Shown piece by piece: positions 22,411 to 34,200 of a stretch of DNA of 64,000 nucleotides (position 1 is the stretch's first letter; every line of letters starts with the position of its first letter). The notes beneath the pieces are model-generated. The model searched no databases. It had not been told where the DNA came from and was given only the letters and a program-made list of their open reading frames with translations. The stretch covers positions 53,115,793 to 53,179,792 of the forward strand of contig OX326961.1 in NCBI GenBank assembly GCA_946800325.1. Direction: 5' to 3'. Source of the DNA: Luzula sylvatica. Its lineage: Eukaryota > Streptophyta > Magnoliopsida > Poales > Juncaceae. The translations under genes and the position numbers were made by a program.

Positions 22411-22867
22411 ACTTGGAGTATAAAGTCTCGAGCAAACCATCCACCAAATTGACAATTTCAAGTTGGGGGTTTAAAACTCTAATACATTAAAATCGAGGGG
22501 TTAAAATCGAAAAATTACCAACGGTATCAAAAGTTTGAGCCATTGGAAATTTGGAATCATATTCTTGTTACAAATCATATCCTCGTTACCCTGCGAAGGT
22601 CTACATCCAAAAATCTCACAATAAATATCATCATACGAATTCACAAGAGAAGAGAAATAAGTAACTTTTTACATAATAACTTTTTGAGAAATTGTCGTTT
22701 ATCCGTAAATATCCTCGGGAAAAATTACATTTTAACATAAAATTATAACGTCTTTAACGAAATGTATTAACACTATCATAACGGGCAGGAGACAACGATC
22801 AATGCATTGAAAAAAATCATCAGCGCAAACCTTAAAAAAAATCAATCTTCTAACTACGCAAAAACTA
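22411..22867. other. Intergenic, nothing recognised
   Basis: AT-rich spacer between the LINE and a solo LTR, with no gene or repeat structure seen. Confidence 0.5.
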
Positions 22868-23889
22868 TGAAGGAAATACAGTTATAGATCAACTAGTAGC
22901 ATGCACACATGAGGATAGACGAACGTACGCGTTCGTCGATACGATTGGAATGCATAATAAGATTATGCAAATCTGACAGAAATAACATAGTCAGTCATGA
23001 CGGACTGGGTGCCAGTCATGACGGACTGGATGTCAGTCATGACGGACCTATAGGTTAATCCAAACTGTGAGTATGAGTCATGACTGATTGTATGTCAGTC
23101 AAGACGGACTGTATGGTCAGTCATGACGGACTTTAGTCAGTCATGACGGACTGTATAGTCATGACGGACTGTATAGTCTGTGAAGTGCGTCATGACGGAC
23201 TATAGAGTAACTGTTGTTTTCAGTAATCGTGACTAGTGCATCATGACGGACTGTAGTCAGTCATGACGGACTGTGATCCAAATTCCAAATTAGCAGTTTT
23301 CTTTCTGTACTCATTAATTCCTCATTAATTATGGTGTTAATATAAGATCAATTGTTGATCTTCTCTCTCAAGAAAATTCCAGATCTGAAAAAAGAATTCT
23401 TGTGAGACAAGAAAAGAGAGAAAACTCCATTAGAGAGATTGAAGGTTTTAAGCAAGTTTACGGCGATTTTAGGGGAATCGCGAGTAACCGAAAGACGAGG
23501 CTCAAGGTGGATACGGGTAGAGGGATTTCATCTGAAATCCTCTATTGTGATCAAGCTAGAGCAAGATGGATGACGAACCGGATGCGATCCGGTTGTATAC
23601 GACAAATCGGAGCTCAATCGAAGGTGTCGAATCGTGCGGGAATGGGACGCGCGTGTTACCGAAGATTGGAGCAGCGAAAAGACAGCAACATATAATCGTT
23701 ATATTCATACCGTCACCGTGATCAATTTCACGTGGTATGAATATATGTCTATAATCGTTATATTCATAGGTAGTTGCACGTAAATTTAGGATTCGTATTC
23801 TCGGGTCGACGACGTGGTCCTCGGAATCGAGTCGGACCGGGCCCTTCAATCCGCTGTGCGGGGCTCGGTAGTGACGCCGATACCCAACA
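22868..23889 (+). mobile_element. Solo LTR of the Copia family nested at 30-38 kb
   Basis: 1022 bp, starting TGAAGGAAATACAGTT and ending CGATACCCAACA, with a perfect 5-bp TSD AACTA (22,863-22,867 and 23,890-23,894). The start matches the minus-strand start of the nested element's LTRs (TGAAAGAAATACAGTT). The 3' half shares phrases with them, such as the CGGACCGGGCC region and a string close to ctacttgtatccacc in reverse complement. No internal sequence remains, so this is the usual product of LTR-LTR recombination. A TATA-like tataagat lies near 23,341, downstream of a tandem array. Confidence 0.85.
22990..23275. repeat. Palindrome-containing tandem array in U3 of the solo LTR
   Basis: The word GTCAGTCATGACGGACTG and shortened or mutated versions recur about ten times in 285 bases (near 22,996, 23,014, 23,034, 23,077, 23,097, 23,117, 23,138, 23,156, 23,189, 23,242 and 23,260). 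The core contains the palindrome TCATGA, flanked by AGTC and GGACT. It lies upstream of the TATA-like box, where LTR enhancers usually sit. Confidence 0.85.
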
Positions 23890-23894
23890 AACTA

Positions 23895-24926
23895 TATGTT
23901 CCCTGAAGAATATTTTTCGAGAATAAAAGAATTTTCCTGAATATTATTATAAATTCAAAAAATTTCATTTCATAAAAAACCCTGTATTGAAAAAATATTA
24001 AAGGTACAAACTTCAACATATATGCATGAATAGATAGAATTTCCTTCTGATAAGGCAACCATAATAGATCAAATTAACAGTTGTTTTTTTACCTGATTTA
24101 CACTTGCTTGATTTCTGTATTGGGTGAATTAGGTTGCCAGGAAAGATGGCCGCGGTGAAGATATTATATTTTTTTTTTCTGAAATTGAAAAAAAAAAATT
24201 ATGAGACTTTATGCAATTCCAATTAGTATTCCTTGATCAATAATATCCATGAAATTTCAATGCTTCAAAGTAAATTTGAACGTAATATTAAAATTGCACC
24301 ACTCAGAATTTAGGGAGGATAGATATGTTCTCTGTTTGAAAAAAAAAATGTATGAAACTTTATTAAATTGCAATTATTGTATGACACTTTATCATTAATT
24401 ATGTATTAATGGATATATTTGATATAAAATGAATTTAGGGAGGATAGATATGTTATTAATAATTTTAGAGGGATAAATTTGTTCTTTAGATGGTAAGTAA
24501 GGATACACATGAAATTTCCCCTTAATAATATGTACATACATAACAGAAATGGAGGTACGTAAATGCCAACCGAGTTCATATACTGGTCGAGCATGACCAT
24601 AGACTAGGTAGGGTTAGTTAAATCACTCACTAATCGTACAACAAACTATGTGCATATTTTTCTTGTGACCAATATATTAAAAGACTTGCATTTTTCTTCA
24701 TAAAAAAAATCATAAATACAATTTCACTATATAAATTCAAATTTATGGCAGGAAAATCATCAAACAAAACGAGAAAAAAAAAAACAGAAATGATTGCGAT
24801 GCTTACAATGCTTACAAAGCTTCCGGCACTTGCACAATACTAATACAGATTAATAGTTCAATACTATTATGAATTATCTAAGATATACTTATATGTAGAA
24901 ATTTAACAATTTGTTCGTCTTCGATG
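23895..24926. other. 3' flank of GRAS-A; no gene
   Basis: 23,895-24,390 shows nothing beyond a repeated ttagggaggatagatatgtt phrase (24,308 and 24,431). From about 24,525 the sequence runs parallel with 51,650-52,110, the flank downstream of GRAS-C, so it is the 3' flank of the duplicated gene. Confidence 0.6.
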
Positions 24927-26963
24927 CCATGTCGAAAAAGCACCGATCACCCGTCCCTTCCATCCGAGAAGCAGACATTCATTGTCATTCTCGATAAAAA
25001 AATCCTTATTATAAACTTCTCTTATAGATTATTGCTCGATCCAGACGAAACTGCTCAAATGCTGCTCTCGAGTTCCTGCAATGCCCATTGCAGGATCCAG
25101 ACGAAACTGCTCAAATGCTGCTCAATCCAGACGAAACTGCTCAAATACTATTATCTTATTCTTAATTTTCTTGAATATTGCTCGATCCAGACGAAACTGC
25201 TCAAATGCTGCTCTCGAGTTCCTGCAATGCCCATTGCAGGATCCAGACGAAACTGCTCAAATGCTGCTCAATCCAGACGAAACTGCTCAAATACTATTAT
25301 CTTATTCTTAATTTTCTTGAATATTGCTCGATCCAGACGAAACTGCTCAAATGCTGCTCTCGAGTTCCTGCAATGCCATTGCTTATACGTTTCTGGCCTT
25401 GCAAACCTTTCCAAACCCTCACATGCTATCACATTAATTGCCACAGGCCCCATAGATTATTTTCTAAGAACCATCTTTGTTTATTGTCTTGCGGTATGGT
25501 AGCTTCATATGTATCAAATATTGCAGAGATAAAAAGTAGCATTTGCTTAAAACGATCGGCAAAAAACAAACCATTGAATGACGCATTGATAATTGTTTGA
25601 ATGAAAACATGTGGGTTCATTTGCCTTATAATATCAAGAAATTGATTTTTAGGATTGTATGCTAAATCTGTTTCGTCCCCAATATTTTCTAAACCATGCA
25701 GACCGTTCACAATAAGCACCTCGTCTTTCTCAATGTTGAGATCTTCGACATGAATTTCATCCCATTTTGTACATATCCCTCTATACTCAAGAGGCACACC
25801 AAAGGTTCTTGAGAAACCCGCAAACTTCCGCTCTGTCACTTCAATTCGTTGTGCAGGTGAGTAACTTGATTCGAATGCTTCGATATTTGTTATTCGAAGT
25901 TTTGGAGGCCCCCCTTCCATTTTAGAGAGTGCATGAATTAGACATGGCGAAATAAAGCCAAATTCAGGGCCAAGATTTATGATATGTAATTTTGATGCCT
26001 TTCTGGTTGCGTTAAGAATTGTATCGTTGGTGAAGCATTGGGAAGCCATAAAAATCGGAGACGATAATAAAGAGATACGTACACCATCTAAGCATTCTGT
26101 CATAGCAACTTGTGGAGCCACACGTGGTTTGAAGAGGTCATTACTAGTTCCATTTAAACGCGCCTCGAGTCCTTTGACCAAAATGTGGGCCATTCTCTGC
26201 ACTCCGTAGCTGTCAGGAGAAGAGTGATTGCTTGTCTGCTTTATTAATTGATTAGCATGTTGATTGTCGTTAATAGATATTGCTTGTGAACAATGGATTA
26301 GAAGAGTTCTGAGATCAACTAAACTCTCATGGGTTTGTGTCTTACTTCGTGAATTCTTTCAACTCTGCATGATTTCACGAAGACGAAGGGCTTCTTTTGC
26401 AAAATATTCTTCATGCAAAAAGAATACCTTATCAATCACCATTTCTTGGTTGTTAAAATAAAGCACAGAAATTTTGCACTTTCGTCCTTCCACGAGGGAC
26501 AAGTTTCCACAATTTGTGTTTTTTTTACCCTTCAACCTCACGAGATCCTTATCTTTTACCTCACATTCGTTTAACTTTCTTCCAATTGAATTACCATTCT
26601 TTTTAGCATGTAAATCAATGACCAATTCGTTATCGTTAATACTAGGGACAAACTTCTTTCCTTCTTTGAACCCTTTCTCAAATTCTAAATTGGGTAAGCC
26701 AATCTGATGGGAACCAAAGAAGCTACAAATTGAACTTGAAAACCTATGATGCCAGTTTGGATGTGGTAGGTTACTCGGAAAAGTTGGATAATTTGGGCCC
26801 AGAATATCATAAAACGATTTCTCGATGGTTTGAAGAGCCGCCTCCTTAGGATGTACACCATTATTTTCGTGTTGTTATCTTCGAAAAGTATGGTGCTTAT
26901 GTTTTGCAATGCTTCGTCATTGGTTATCTTGCAAATGCTGTGGTTCGAAGGAAATCTTTCCAT
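24927..26963 (-). pseudogene. GRAS-A, LISCL-type GRAS pseudogene (paralog of GRAS-C)
   Basis: Nearly the whole GRAS gene is readable on the minus strand by comparison with GRAS-C, but it is broken. Lesions seen: a Copia element sits directly before the ATG (26,963-26,961). A net 1-base loss shifts the frame after about codon 30. A TGA replaces an arginine codon (C residue about 202) near 26,357. A further 1-base loss near 25,450 shifts the frame after the PFYRE region. A 146-bp tandem duplication sits in the C-terminal part. Recognisable blocks include HESLVDLRTLLIHCSQA, LHIINLGPEFGF, GPPKLRITNIE and EYRGICTKWDEI. The longest remaining open stretch is 25,429-26,202. The displaced promoter side is at 44,655-45,040. 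Confidence 0.92.
25034..25370. repeat. 146-bp tandem repeat inside GRAS-A, 2.3 copies
   Basis: The phrase gctcgatccagacgaaactg starts units at 25,034, 25,180 and 25,326, exactly 146 bases apart. Each unit itself contains three copies of atccagacgaaactgctcaa, so the array is compound. In GRAS-C the corresponding stretch is single-copy. The units look almost identical, so the expansion is recent. Confidence 0.93.
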
Positions 26964-27366
26964 TATTAAAATTAATGATTTAATATATTAATTAATAATA
27001 TTATATTTAATAAAGGAACAGATTAATATTCAATGTATTTGTGTGTGAATGGTAGATATCTTTTGACATGAGGAGGTGTCTATAGTTAGAAAAGAATTAT
27101 CCATAATTTAAAGAGATAGAGATGTATGTTTGAAAGGATATGTTTAGGAAGTGTATATTGAATCCTATTTAAAGGATAGTTGTACTGTACGAAAGGGACA
27201 TATAGAAGAAATATAATAAAATAAAAAGAGCCATCTCTCTGTGCGTGAAAGAATAAAGGGGAAATTGCCACTGGTTGTCTCCGTCCAATTATTCACCTAT
27301 TTTTCAATTTATATTCCAATTCCAACTATTCCCCAACAATTCATAGATCCAAATTAAATTCCAACA
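26964..27366 (+). repeat. 5' LTR of Copia-2
   Basis: Starts TATTAAAATT and ends AATTCCAACA. The start is the inverted end TGTTGGAATT with three G-to-A changes, and both LTRs share them, so they were present in the source copy. A TATTTAAA promoter-like word lies near 27,170. Confidence 0.9.
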
Positions 27367-27369
27367 AAT

Positions 27370-27382
27370 TGGCATCAGAGCC
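27370..27382 (+). other. Primer binding site of Copia-2
   Basis: TGGCATCAGAGCC, one base from the initiator tRNA-Met complement TGGTATCAGAGCC, three bases inside the 5' LTR. Confidence 0.88.
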
Positions 27383-27442
27383 ACGGTTGTTTGCGGTTGT
27401 TTGCGAGAGTGAGTTTGACGAAGTTTGGAGAAGGAGAAAGCC

Positions 27443-30201
27443 ATGACAAACCAAGCCGGTGTTTTCGGACTCCCACAAGTTTCGCAACTTATTTTCGATG
27501 ACGAAAATTACGATTATTGGAGTATTAAAATGAATACTCTTTTGATCGCGCAAGATCTATGGAAAATAGTAGAAGGCGGAGTGGAAACCGCAAAAGAAGG
27601 AGAAACTGCCGACGCGTTGAAAAAAAAGAAGAAGAAAGACGCAAAAACCTTATACTTGATTCAACAAGTAATTTCGGATAAATTATTTCCGAGAATAATT
27701 GGGGCTAAAACGTCGAAGGAAGCGTAGGAGATTTTGCAACGAGAATTTCAAGAAAACGAAAAATTGAGAACGGTTAAACTCTTGATGCTTAAGAGAGAAT
27801 TTCAAAACTTGAAGATGAAGGAGAACGATATGCTCAAAAAAAATTTCTCCAATATTTTAGAAGTGGTAAACCAAATAAAAAATTTTGGCGAAAATTTGAC
27901 CGATAAATCGGTTTGCGAGAAAATACTTATTAGTCTTTCTTCAAAATACAACAACATGACTTCTATTAACGAAGAAACCAAAGACTTAGAGACTCTTAGT
28001 GTGAATGACTTGATGGGTTCTTTAGAGAGGCACGAACAACGATTAAATCGTGACACCGAGCAATCTTCGGAGAGTGCGTTCCAATCAAAAACTGCCGTAA
28101 CCGAATCATCAAACCAAAATACATCTAAAGGAGAATCATTTCGTGGTGATCGAAACGGTAGAGGTCGAGGTCGAGGAAGATTCGGAAGAGGAGGAGGTAG
28201 AAGCAATTACCAAAATAACCAAGAGAAATGGTGCGGTGTGTGCAAAAGTTCGACTCATGCCGAAAAAAATTGTTAGAACAAAGAAAAATCTCAATGCTAC
28301 TAATTGCAAGAAGTTCGGCCATATTAAAAAGGATTGCCGAGTTAAAACAAATGAACAAGCCAATTATACCAAAGAGAAGAACGACAACGAAAATATTTTC
28401 TACGCGTGTCAAGCGGCCTTTGAGAAGAAGAATGATGTGTGGTACGTCGATGGCGGGTGTAGCAACCATATGACCGGAGTCGAATCGGTCTTTAGCGAAA
28501 TCGACAAGACGGCTACTACTCAAATTACCATGAGAAATGGTGCAGTTGTTCGATCTAAAGGAAAATGAACGATTGCGATTGAGTCGAAAAGAGGTCGAAT
28601 GTTCATACGAGATGTGTTGTTTGTTCCGGAGTTGGCGCAAAATTTGTTGAGTGTTGGGCAATTGGTTGAGGATGGACACACGGTTCATTTCGAAGGCGAT
28701 TGTTGTAAAATTTTTGAGAAGGCGAAAAACGGAAGTCAAGTAATAGCGAAAAACGGAAGTCAAGTAATAGCCGGTGCGGAAGATGTGTCGTGGTTGTGGC
28801 ATAAAAGGCTCGGCCATGTGAATTTTGGGAGTTTGAAATTCTTGAGTAAGAAAAATATGGTCTACGGTTTACCGAATATTGGACAGAAGGATGATGTGTG
28901 TGAGGCGTGTGCTCTTGGTAAAATACATCGAGAATCATTTCCGAAAGAAAATGCATGGAGAGCGACAAACCATTGGAGCTAGTCCATACCGATGTTTATG
29001 GTCCGATGAAGACACCTTCACAAGGCGGTAACCGATATTTCATTATCTTCATAGACGATTACTCGTGGATGTGTTGGATTTATTTCATTAAACAAAAATC
29101 CGATGCATTTTCTATCTTCAAGAAGTTTCAAAGGATGGTTGAGAGGCAAAGTGGATGCTTCATCAAGAAGTTACGAAGTGATCGAGGCGGCGAATACAAC
29201 TCTAAAGAGTTCGACAATTTTTGTGAAGATATCGGGTTAGAGAGACAATTGACGGTTGGGTATACACCCGAGCAAAATGGTGTTGCCGAAAGGAAGAATC
29301 GGACAATCGTTGAGATGTCACGAGCGATGTTGAATGAGAAGGGCCTTCCGACTAATTTTTGGGCCGAGGCAGTGAGTACCTCGTTTTATTTGTTAAATCG
29401 ATGTCCGACAAAAGCGGTAAAAGATAAAACGTCGTTTGAAGTATGGTCCGGTGGCAGAAAACCATCGGTCAATCACTTGCGAATTTTCGGATGTATTTTC
29501 TATGTGCATGCTCCGAAAGAGATGAGACACAAGCTTGAATAAAAAGGAGAAAAATGTGTCTTCGTGAGTTATAACTCACAATCAAAGGGTTATAGACTCT
29601 TTAGTTTGAAAAGAAATAAATTAATAACAACTCGCGATGTGATTTTTAATGAAAAAGACAAGTGGGATTGGAAAGGAAAAAGAATTGGCGATGCCCCCGT
29701 TGTAGTAGAAGAAGAAATATCGCGATCTCCTCCGACAAATATCGCGTCGAGTCCCTCAACACAGAAACCAACACTGGTAAAAATGAGAAGATTGAGTGAT
29801 ATTTATATGAATTGTAATTTTTGTGTCGTAGAACCGGCATGTTTCGAGCAAGCGGTTCAAGAAGAAGTATGGAGAAAAGCGATGGAAGAAGAAATAAAAA
29901 TGATCGAGAAAAATGAAACGTGGGAGTTAGTCGAGAAACCGAACGAGAAAGGTGTAATTGGGTTAAAGCGGGTCTATAAGACGAAAATGAATCCGGATGG
30001 ATCGGTTCAAAAATACAAGGCGAGACTAGTTGCGAAAGGCTACTCTCAACAACCCGGTACCGACTATCAAGAGACTTTTGCGCCGGTGGCAAGACACGAG
30101 ACGATTCGGTTGTTGATTGCATTGGCGGCGCATAAAGGTTGGAAACTACACCAACTTGATGTGAAATCAGCTTTTCTAAATGGTGTGTTGAAGGAAGAAG
30201 T
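27443..30201 (+). pseudogene. Copia-2 gag-pol, part 1: Gag to start of reverse transcriptase
   Basis: Starts at ATG 27,443. Gag (FDDENYDYWSIKM) leads to an RGRGRGRFGRGGG stretch and a knuckle, WCGVCKSSTHAEKNC. The protease motif reads VDGGCSNHM, with D-G-G instead of D-S-G. Then come WHKRLGHVN, CEACALGK, integrase VHTDVYGPM, IDDYSW and LRSDRGGEY, and the start of the reverse transcriptase (LVAKGYSQQPGTDYQETFAPVA split over the fingers, then QLDVKSAFLNG). Inactivating changes: TAG at 27,725 and 28,274 (both fit Trp codons turned to stops), TGA at 28,566, a frameshift near 28,950, and TAA at 29,540. The piece is cut by the nested element at 30,201. Confidence 0.95.
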
Positions 30202-31214
30202 TGTAGGGGAATATCCTCGACCCCGGGCCCGCGCAGCGGAATGAAGGCCCGGTCCGATTCCCCGATTCCCGAGATCACGCCATGACTTCGAGGGTACGAT
30301 GCGAATAGAAGGATAGATCTATACCAGCGTGAAATTGATCACGCACGAAGGGTTGATCGCCGCCTTCTATCTCCTGTCACGTTGGTGACAATCCGCGCGT
30401 CCCATACCACGCGTCTTTCACCGTTCGTTGACCGTCTTCTCACTCCTTGAGTCGATCACAATCCAAGAGCCACAATTGTCGCTCCTCTACTTGTATCCAC
30501 CATGAGTCGCAAGACGTCGGTCGCGGATGCACCTGCCTAGACGATGCAACGGCGAACTTGCTCGATCTAATCGATTCTCTATTACTCGAGAAACTCCTTT
30601 CTCGATTTCTCTCTCTTCGCACCCTTTCACTCACTAAAGATCAAATCTGAATTTGCTCTTTTTCTTGTGTATATTGGGCAGAATAATCACTTGCTTAGAA
30701 TGATTCAACTGATTTTCATTGCTTAGTGAAGATGAGAGAGAAAATCCTATTTATACCTAAATAGGATAAGGATTAGCCAAAAGGCATGTATATCCAATAT
30801 ACACCCTTTCACACAGAAAACTGTATGAACCTGTTCAGTATTCTGTCCAGACGAAATTGATAAATTTCTCTGACAGAAAATCAACCAACACGAAAGTTGT
30901 AGATAATCTTATTATCTACACAACCCAATTTGGCCCAGCCCAATTGGAGTTCGTATGCAAAAGTTATGACTGTTTTACTAACTGTATGTCATACTGTTGC
31001 ACCCTTTCGGTATTTCACAGAAACGACACTTATACTTCGTTCATATGAAATATATTTCTATATGAAGGTTGTAGATAATCTCATTATCTATCTAACCCAA
31101 TTTGAACCATTCTAATTGGATTTTCCCACTGAAAGTTATGGCCACGAATGTACGACTACATTCATTTATCCTTGTGTACACTTTTACGGTTGATCCGAAA
31201 CTGTATTTCTTTCA
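30202..31214 (-). repeat. 3' LTR of Copia-3
   Basis: On the plus strand it starts TGTAGGGGAATATCC and ends TATTTCTTTCA; the element itself reads on the minus strand. A minus-strand TATAAATA box is at 30,748-30,755. Short ORFs here (for example 30,440-30,650) recur identically in the other LTR and are not genes. Confidence 0.95.
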
Positions 31215-34200
31215 GTCTCCCACTCAATTTCAGATCTACCTAAAAGGTACTCATGCATATCCAATACGCACGATTTTAGAGAATATAGCTCGCGTATCAA
31301 ATACCAAGCTATGCACATCCAATGTGCCGATTTTATGATCAAGCCCGACTTAGTACGACTCGTTGTGTGACCATGTAGGTTCGACTTAACGATGGTAGTA
31401 GGTTGTTTCCAATGCCTACAAGCTCATGAGCGGGATCTAGTCACTCCATCATAGCTACCCATGTTAAACGAAAAATGATTGTGATCATTGTGCCTATCTC
31501 GAATAGCGGTTACTAGTTCTCTTGTTTACGATATCCGTTAATCAAAAGGCATGGTAATAGTCATCCTTATAATTTGATTAACTACACTTATTCCCCGATT
31601 CCGAGTTGAGTTAACAAATTTCAATCGATATTAACCATTAATATCATTGACCGTGGCCACGGTTTTCGTTAATCGACTCATCGAGCGGCGCCTAAGAGAT
31701 ATCTCTTCCTTTCGGAATAAACAATTCCTATCTTGGAGACTCACATTGAATTCCGTGTTTCGGACAATACCCAATGATGACCCTTTTAACTCCCTGTTAC
31801 GGTGAGCGTAAGATCATATCAAAGCATTGTGTTACGCACGTAACGCAATCAATGATCCCCTCAAGTATGAAGAATCTAAAACCCCATCCGTCGCAAGTCC
31901 ATCTATAATGACTAAACCATGTCATGGTCTCGCGGCTTCGGTCATATCCAATACATGTAACCTAACATATATCTACGTTCCCGATTTGACAAACACCTTG
32001 TCCCATGATTAGCAAAACATAATCATCTCCTCGGCTAACGTACTAGTGTACGCGTTCAGTCTATTCCCTTGTAATAGTAATGCTTCTTTCTTAAGCAAAC
32101 TGACCCGCGACTAGGGATGTTTAGAAATGACACTTTAAGTGTGACGGTTTCGCTGCACATGGTCCTCAACCATGTCGACGTCCACACAAGCTCAAATCAG
32201 GGTTCATGTAACAATCATATTACACAACCCGCACACAGTTTTCATATAAGGTGAATGCATGAAAATTTAAGTAAACAAAATTTTTAAAAGGGATACATTC
32301 ATATGGACTAAGTATTTGGGTGATACAACGTTTACCTATGGGTATCTCCATACCCACAACCTGCGAGGACTATCGTATTAGATAGCTACACTCTACTCTC
32401 TTCTTCCTCCTCTAGGTATCTCCATACCCATAGTCATCGCATGACAGTCACGCGCGACTAGAGAGAGCGGTTTTGTAAACGGGTCCGCACGTTCCCGCTA
32501 GTGTTAATCTTCAGCAGGATTGGAATATTTCCAATACCTACGATCACATCTTTTGCAAAATTTCATGGATCAAATGAAATTTTCTGAGTATTGGCTAGAA
32601 GTGGTTGTGACCTCGGCATTTTTGGCTTGTACTATTGCGTTTCACGCAATAAACAACCATAAATCCGATAACTCGTGGCTACGAGAGTTTGGTCATGTTT
32701 CCTTGATCCATACCACTTCCTTTTGCGATTAATAACCTCAATATACTCGCCTCCGTACATAGAATCATAAACTATTGGTCTTGTGGAACCATTCCACATA
32801 ACCGTGTTTTCATTTAAGCAAAACATGTACACACTTTGTGATCGAAAGTCGTGCTACATATTTGGACGTGCTTAATCTTTGGAAACTGTTGTTGTTATAA
32901 CTCTTTATAACCAACACGTCCTCCACACCATTATAGATAAAAATCCTGAATTCTTTCGCAAAGTATTCAAGGATAACATTCACCGCTATAAATACAGATT
33001 CCAATGGGTTTAAATATACATAACCATTATGTATATAAATGTATAACCATTATACATTCACAAGAGTTAGTCTTATGTAATTCAATTACATTCAAACTCA
33101 TGTGATTCCCATGAATTTATTGACGGTAAATTAGACGACTTATGTGTACGACGTATAGCCACATACATATCATGACAGATATAATAGATACTAACATCAA
33201 ATGTAAGGCATGATATTATTACTTTTCGCGCTGCTTGATGTCTCACATCGAGCCTTTGAAAATTTCTGTCATTCAACATTTTGATTTAACTCCGCCAAGG
33301 AGTAATATGTTGTAAACCATTTTCAACAATATGTCGATATATGTGCTATAACATAGAACGAGGAACTTTTTAGATCTATCCTATAGATCTTCACGCTTAT
33401 TTCATAAGCGGTCTCGTCTAAATCCTTTGTCGTTACAAGAAATATAACGTCGCAGCTCCCACTAACCTTCATGTATACACAAAGTTTCCATTCGTTTCGA
33501 CAATTTTATAATAGTTTATAACTTCGTCAAAACGAATATTCCAATTCCGAGAATCTTTCTTTAATCCATCATATGGATCGTTAAAGTGTGCATATCTTAT
33601 CCTCGATTCTTATGAATCGACAAAACCATAAGGTTGTGTCAAGTACACATCCTTTAATAAAATTTCTGTTAAGAAATTCGGTTTTGACATCCATCTTGCC
33701 ACATCACATAGTCTTAATATGCGATTATGGCAAGAATAATTTCGAGAATAGGAAAGTATGGCAACATGCGAAAACGTTTCTTCATAGTCCGACTATGAAT
33801 TGCATGAAACTCTTCGCAAAAAGCCTCGCTTTATATATATGCGTATTCCTATCCATGTAGGTTCTTCATCTTGAAAAACCTACTCACATTTCACGGGTCT
33901 AACCCAGAAAGTGATGAAATCAAGTTCTGAACTTGATAATTTACATGGATCGAATCTCAGATTTCATGACACCATGTCATGTGGAATCAACTTTTCATAG
34001 CATCCTTGTAGGATATCGAATCATCATATGATTTCGATCTATCATCATTAGCCACGATAAATCCGTATTTACCGGCTTATGATATAGCCTACTTGATCTA
34101 CGAAAAATTCCTTTGTGTGTTCGACTTGCGTTCATCAATTCTTGATGAAGCCATGTCAACTTTCATCGGTACAATGTTCATTTTCAGATCTCGAACTCTT

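Noticed and set aside
16963..22490. Many plus-strand ORFs of 60-150 codons across the LINE
   Set aside because: Opposite-strand shadows of LINE ORF1 and ORF2; residues show no family.
22990..23275. CRISPR-like array
   Set aside because: Short repeats with almost no spacers inside an LTR with a proven TSD.
30440..30650. Arg/Ser-rich ORFs repeated identically at 37,664-37,874
   Set aside because: They lie in the two LTRs of Copia-3 and are duplicated because the LTRs are; no independent gene.
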